Assembly: GCA_900313615.1 (NCBI GenBank)
Contig: OMRP01000004.1
Location: 62,001 to 126,000, forward strand
Origin: an uncultured Prevotellaceae bacterium
Lineage (GTDB): Bacteria > Bacteroidota > Bacteroidia > Bacteroidales > Bacteroidaceae
DNA length: 64,000 bases
Direction: 5' to 3'
Shown here: in pieces, positions 61,302 to 64,000 of the stretch
Position numbering within the stretch: the first letter of the stretch is position 1
Layout of the letters: the number at the start of each line of letters is the position of its first letter
The notes under the pieces: model-generated
The model's input: only the letters and a program-made list of their open reading frames with translations
Database searches by the model: none
Told to the model about the DNA's origin: nothing
Translations under genes and position numbers: made by a program

Positions 61302-62822
61302 ATGGATAATTTGACATTATCATTAACAACAATTGGGGATTTATTGTTGAAAAATAGAATCACCAGAAAAGAAAATGGTAAACCTATCGATAACGTTAAG
61401 CTTACCATTCCTGAGTATCAGCGTCCCTACAAATGGACTGCACGTAATGCCATACAATTACTTGATGATATTCTTGAAGCGAGAAACGGCAACAAGGAGG
61501 TATATCGAGTTGGTACACTTATTTTGCACAAGACCAAAAACGACAATGGGCAAGATGTATACGAGATTGTGGATGGGCAACAAAGAACTATAACATTTTC
61601 TCTATTACTTACCGCATTGTACGAACTTGAAAATGATCAAGAGAAAAGACCCGTGATTGATTTCCTGCACCAACAGGTATTTGACAATCAGTTTAGTCGC
61701 CATAATATTCCCAACAATTTGAATGCATTCAGACGTAGAACATACAAGAACACAGAAGGCGATAAAAGTGTTGAGCATAACCTGGACATGAAATCCTTGC
61801 GTATTTTCATAGAACAGCAATGTGAACTGATTGTTGTAATTACTGATGATGTATCAGAAGCCTTCCAGTTTTTTGACTCTCAGAATGCCAGAGGTAAGGC
61901 TTTGTATCCTCATGACCTGCTGAAAGCATACCATCTGCGTGAGATGGCAGACATTGACGAAGCTAAAACGGAGCAAATAGTCAAAGAATGGGAAAAAATT
62001 CCACAACAGGATTTGGCTGCTTTCTTTGGCGACTATTTGTATCGCATCAAAGAATGGATTAACGGGAATTGGGCATATAAACTGAACGAGCATAACATCT
62101 TCAAGTTTAAAGGCATTACAAAAAAAGCCAACACGCCTTATGCTCAGTTTTTCAAGAGTGCATACTCGTACGCAGAGTTTATTAATTCCTCTGCCATGCC
62201 TTTCGTGTCGGGTACAAGAGAGGTGAATGCTTTTCAGTTAAACACTCCAATTATTGCGGGCAAGCCATTCTTTGACTATACGAAACATTACTACGAAATC
62301 CTTAAAGACATTCAAGATAATAGTAAATATGAGGGTTTCTACATAAAAGGCAATAAGATTGTAGATACTTTGGACAAATACTTCAATAAAGGTGTTGGAA
62401 ATAGAATAACCCGATTGCTTTTTGATACTGCATTGTTGCTGTATGTAGATCGTTTCTGTCCTGCGACATATCCCACCAAGGTGGATACAGGACTGTTTGA
62501 GCAGTTTGTGGCATTTGCATTTATATGGGCTTACTCACTCCGCGCTCAGTACTCTCATTTGGGTTGGCAATCTGCACAAAACTATGTGCTTGAAAGAAAT
62601 GACATCGTCAACTCTCTCAACATCTATAAACTTATAGCCGACTCCGATACACCAATTTCATTGTTGAGTACGTTAGCAGACAAGCTGAATCCTCTATCAA
62701 GAAAAGACATATTTGACAGGGTTTATAAGGATGTGGACGACCAAAAATTAGATGATCATGAAGGTGAATTGTTTAAATATTATCTCCACTTTTTTAAGAT
62801 TAATCACTTTTATAACAAATAG
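61302..62822 (+). CDS. DUF262 protein 1 (GmrS-like ParB/Srx-fold nuclease domain)
   Basis: 506 residues. Family motifs: IPEYQRPYKWTARNA at about 36-50, VGTLIL, VDGQQRTITF at about 90-99 and SQNARGKALYPHDLLKAYHL at about 190. DGQQR is the nucleotide/nuclease motif of the GmrS half of type IV restriction GmrSD. I do not find the HxxP/N..H type motif of the DUF1524 (GmrD, His-Me finger) nuclease in the C-terminal half, so it is probably a GmrS-only protein. The codons are clearly AT-richer than the housekeeping genes. Follows the Sel1 gene by 62 bp, five bases before a second DUF262 gene. Confidence 0.9.
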   Translation: MDNLTLSLTTIGDLLLKNRITRKENGKPIDNVKLTIPEYQRPYKWTARNAIQLLDDILEARNGNKEVYRVGTLILHKTKNDNGQDVYEIVDGQQRTITFSLLLTALYELENDQEKRPVIDFLHQQVFDNQFSRHNIPNNLNAFRRRTYKNTEGDKSVEHNLDMKSLRIFIEQQCELIVVITDDVSEAFQFFDSQNARGKALYPHDLLKAYHLREMADIDEAKTEQIVKEWEKIPQQDLAAFFGDYLYRIKEWINGNWAYKLNEHNIFKFKGITKKANTPYAQFFKSAYSYAEFINSSAMPFVSGTREVNAFQLNTPIIAGKPFFDYTKHYYEILKDIQDNSKYEGFYIKGNKIVDTLDKYFNKGVGNRITRLLFDTALLLYVDRFCPATYPTKVDTGLFEQFVAFAFIWAYSLRAQYSHLGWQSAQNYVLERNDIVNSLNIYKLIADSDTPISLLSTLADKLNPLSRKDIFDRVYKDVDDQKLDDHEGELFKYYLHFFKINHFYNK

Positions 62823-62827
62823 GCGAT

Positions 62828-64000
62828 ATGGAAAAGACAACATTTCCACTTGAAGAGCGTTCAATATACCAGATTTATCTGGAAAGTCAGGAAACAAAAA
62901 CATATGTAATTCCTATATATCAACGTAACTATGCTTGGGAAGAAGATGAGATTAACGCATTGATTAAAGATGTTTATGATTCTTTTGCCAAGAACAAGAA
63001 TGATTACTATTACATAGGTACATTGGTGACCTATAAACGTGGGGATAGTGTTTATGAGGTAATAGACGGTCAGCAGAGATTAACTACTATTTATATTATC
63101 CTAAAAGTATTTGGCATTAAGGAAATCCGAAATAGATTAACCTATGGAGCCAGAAAAAAATCTGCTTTAACGATTGTCAAATTGAATGATTACCCCAATT
63201 TAGGTGATGAAGTAGATGGTGGAATCAGGAATGGCTATAACTATGCGAAAAAGGCATTTGATGCTATTGTAGAAGAATCCGAGCGAGAAGAGTTCACCAA
63301 GTATTTCCTTGACAAAGTACATATTATCCACTATAAAGTTCCTAAAGATGTTGATCTGAATCACTACTTTGAGGTGATGAATTCTCGTGGTGAGCAGTTG
63401 GAGAAGCACGAAATTGTAAAGTCATTGCTTGGACAACATCTTAACAAGAAAGATTTGGCTACTTTCAGCCGAGTTTGGGAGGCATGTAGTGAAATGAATG
63501 TATACGTACAACAAGCTTTTCCCGAAGCAAGGGTTTTTGGTTCGCATCTTCACAAATTCATTATTAATTCTTTTGAGGATATTCCCGAACAAGATGAATC
63601 GGACGGGAAATCTACCATTATTGACCTCCTCCAGCAGCCAATCTGCGAATTGGAAGATTTCTCTACTATTGAGCAGAATGATAAGTTCCAACCAATTATA
63701 GACTTCCCGAACTTCTTGCTTATAGCTCTGAAAGTAACCATGATGAAGTATGAAGGCTTTGAGCCTGTAAAGTTCACTCTTGATGATAAGGAATTACTCA
63801 ATGAGTTTAATAAAGCATTACAATTTGTGGATGACAAAGTTGAATTCGTGAAGGACTTTGCTTTAAATCTATTGAAGGCGAAGTTCTTGCTTGACAACAA
63901 TATTGTCCACCATTCACTTGGTGATAAAGAACAATTGGGAGACAATCCATGGAAATTGCAGTTCTTTTATCTTGAAAATGCAAAAAAGAGATACCCCAAA
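62828..64000 (+). CDS. DUF262 protein 2 (partial, runs off the window)
   Basis: ATG at 62828, open to the end of the window (391 codons, no stop). N-terminal DUF262: IPIYQRNYAWEEDEINALI at about 28-46, YYIGTLVTYK, VIDGQQRLTTIYI at about 79-91 and VMNSRGEQLEKHEIVKSLL. The visible C-terminal half is helical; a DUF1524 nuclease domain, if present, would be beyond the edge. The motif spacing differs from protein 1, so the two are distant paralogs rather than a recent duplication. Gap to protein 1 is 5 bp, so they are translated from one message and probably act together. Confidence 0.9.
   Translation, partial: MEKTTFPLEERSIYQIYLESQETKTYVIPIYQRNYAWEEDEINALIKDVYDSFAKNKNDYYYIGTLVTYKRGDSVYEVIDGQQRLTTIYIILKVFGIKEIRNRLTYGARKKSALTIVKLNDYPNLGDEVDGGIRNGYNYAKKAFDAIVEESEREEFTKYFLDKVHIIHYKVPKDVDLNHYFEVMNSRGEQLEKHEIVKSLLGQHLNKKDLATFSRVWEACSEMNVYVQQAFPEARVFGSHLHKFIINSFEDIPEQDESDGKSTIIDLLQQPICELEDFSTIEQNDKFQPIIDFPNFLLIALKVTMMKYEGFEPVKFTLDDKELLNEFNKALQFVDDKVEFVKDFALNLLKAKFLLDNNIVHHSLGDKEQLGDNPWKLQFFYLENAKKRYPK

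Overview
The window is a chromosomal stretch from a member of the Bacteroidota, most likely a Prevotella-like species. The pointers are consistent: promoters with the Bacteroidota -7 box TAnnTTTG and a TTTG -33 box, very few Shine-Dalgarno sequences, a full-length sprA (outer-membrane channel of the type IX secretion system, T9SS), T9SS-type C-terminal sorting tails, many secreted lipoproteins with SC(G/N)D-type ends, and family members typical of gut or oral Bacteroidales (DAP dehydrogenase, YbjQ, agmatine deiminase pathway, GH5 and GH51 enzymes). Species assignment is inference only.

Layout. 0-8 kb: an AmpG-like MFS carrier, an ECF sigma factor with two small membrane proteins, a GH51 arabinofuranosidase, and aguB/aguA (agmatine to putrescine). 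7-10 kb: two paralogous secreted DNA/RNA endonuclease lipoproteins around a short-chain dehydrogenase. 10-17.7 kb: housekeeping genes (NIF3-like, zinc-ribbon coiled coil, TerB/DnaJ, HsdR_N-like, holA, an XRE regulator behind a repeat-rich 700-bp gap, pyrK-pyrD). 18-24 kb: slyD-aroC, two very small genes missed by length filters (37 aa and 30 aa), rsmA, a sorting-tail mini-protein, msrC, frr, rsgA. 24-39 kb: beta-propeller protein, PHP phosphatase, aldose epimerase, mnmA, YbjQ, several lipoproteins, HAD phosphatase-pgi, gpsA, lysS, a T9SS-tailed GH5 cellulase and a FGE/SUMF1-like lipoprotein. 39-43.4 kb: menaquinone operon part 1 (thioesterase-menF-menD-menB). 43.5-54.4 kb: FMN-binding protein, ddh, M48 protease, ruvA, sprA. 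55-57.2 kb: menaquinone part 2 (menC, menE).

57.3-64 kb is an accessory island, open at the right edge: Fic protein, small-alarmone-hydrolase-like HD protein, WYL regulator, HIRAN protein, Sel1-repeat protein, and two adjacent DUF262 proteins (the second cut by the window end). The HD-WYL and HIRAN-onward units have the same 21-bp inverted repeat placed exactly 8 bp before their -7 boxes, so they look like one WYL-controlled regulon resembling the BrxR/CapW style of control of anti-phage loci. This is the best candidate for an undescribed system in the window.

A second theme is regulatory DNA. A recurring promoter module (palindrome AAATRAAC/GTTYATTT overlapping the -33 box, 19 bp, then the -7 box, with compensatory changes between copies) precedes the NIF3-like gene, rsmA, the aldose epimerase and lysS, and a related form is tandemly duplicated before the GH5 gene. 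There is also a perfectly symmetric divergent promoter between the HsdR_N-like gene and holA, paired palindromes before the 30-aa gene, and a 34-bp palindrome abutting the ruvA start codon. I saw no rRNA, tRNA, CRISPR array, insertion sequence or prophage.
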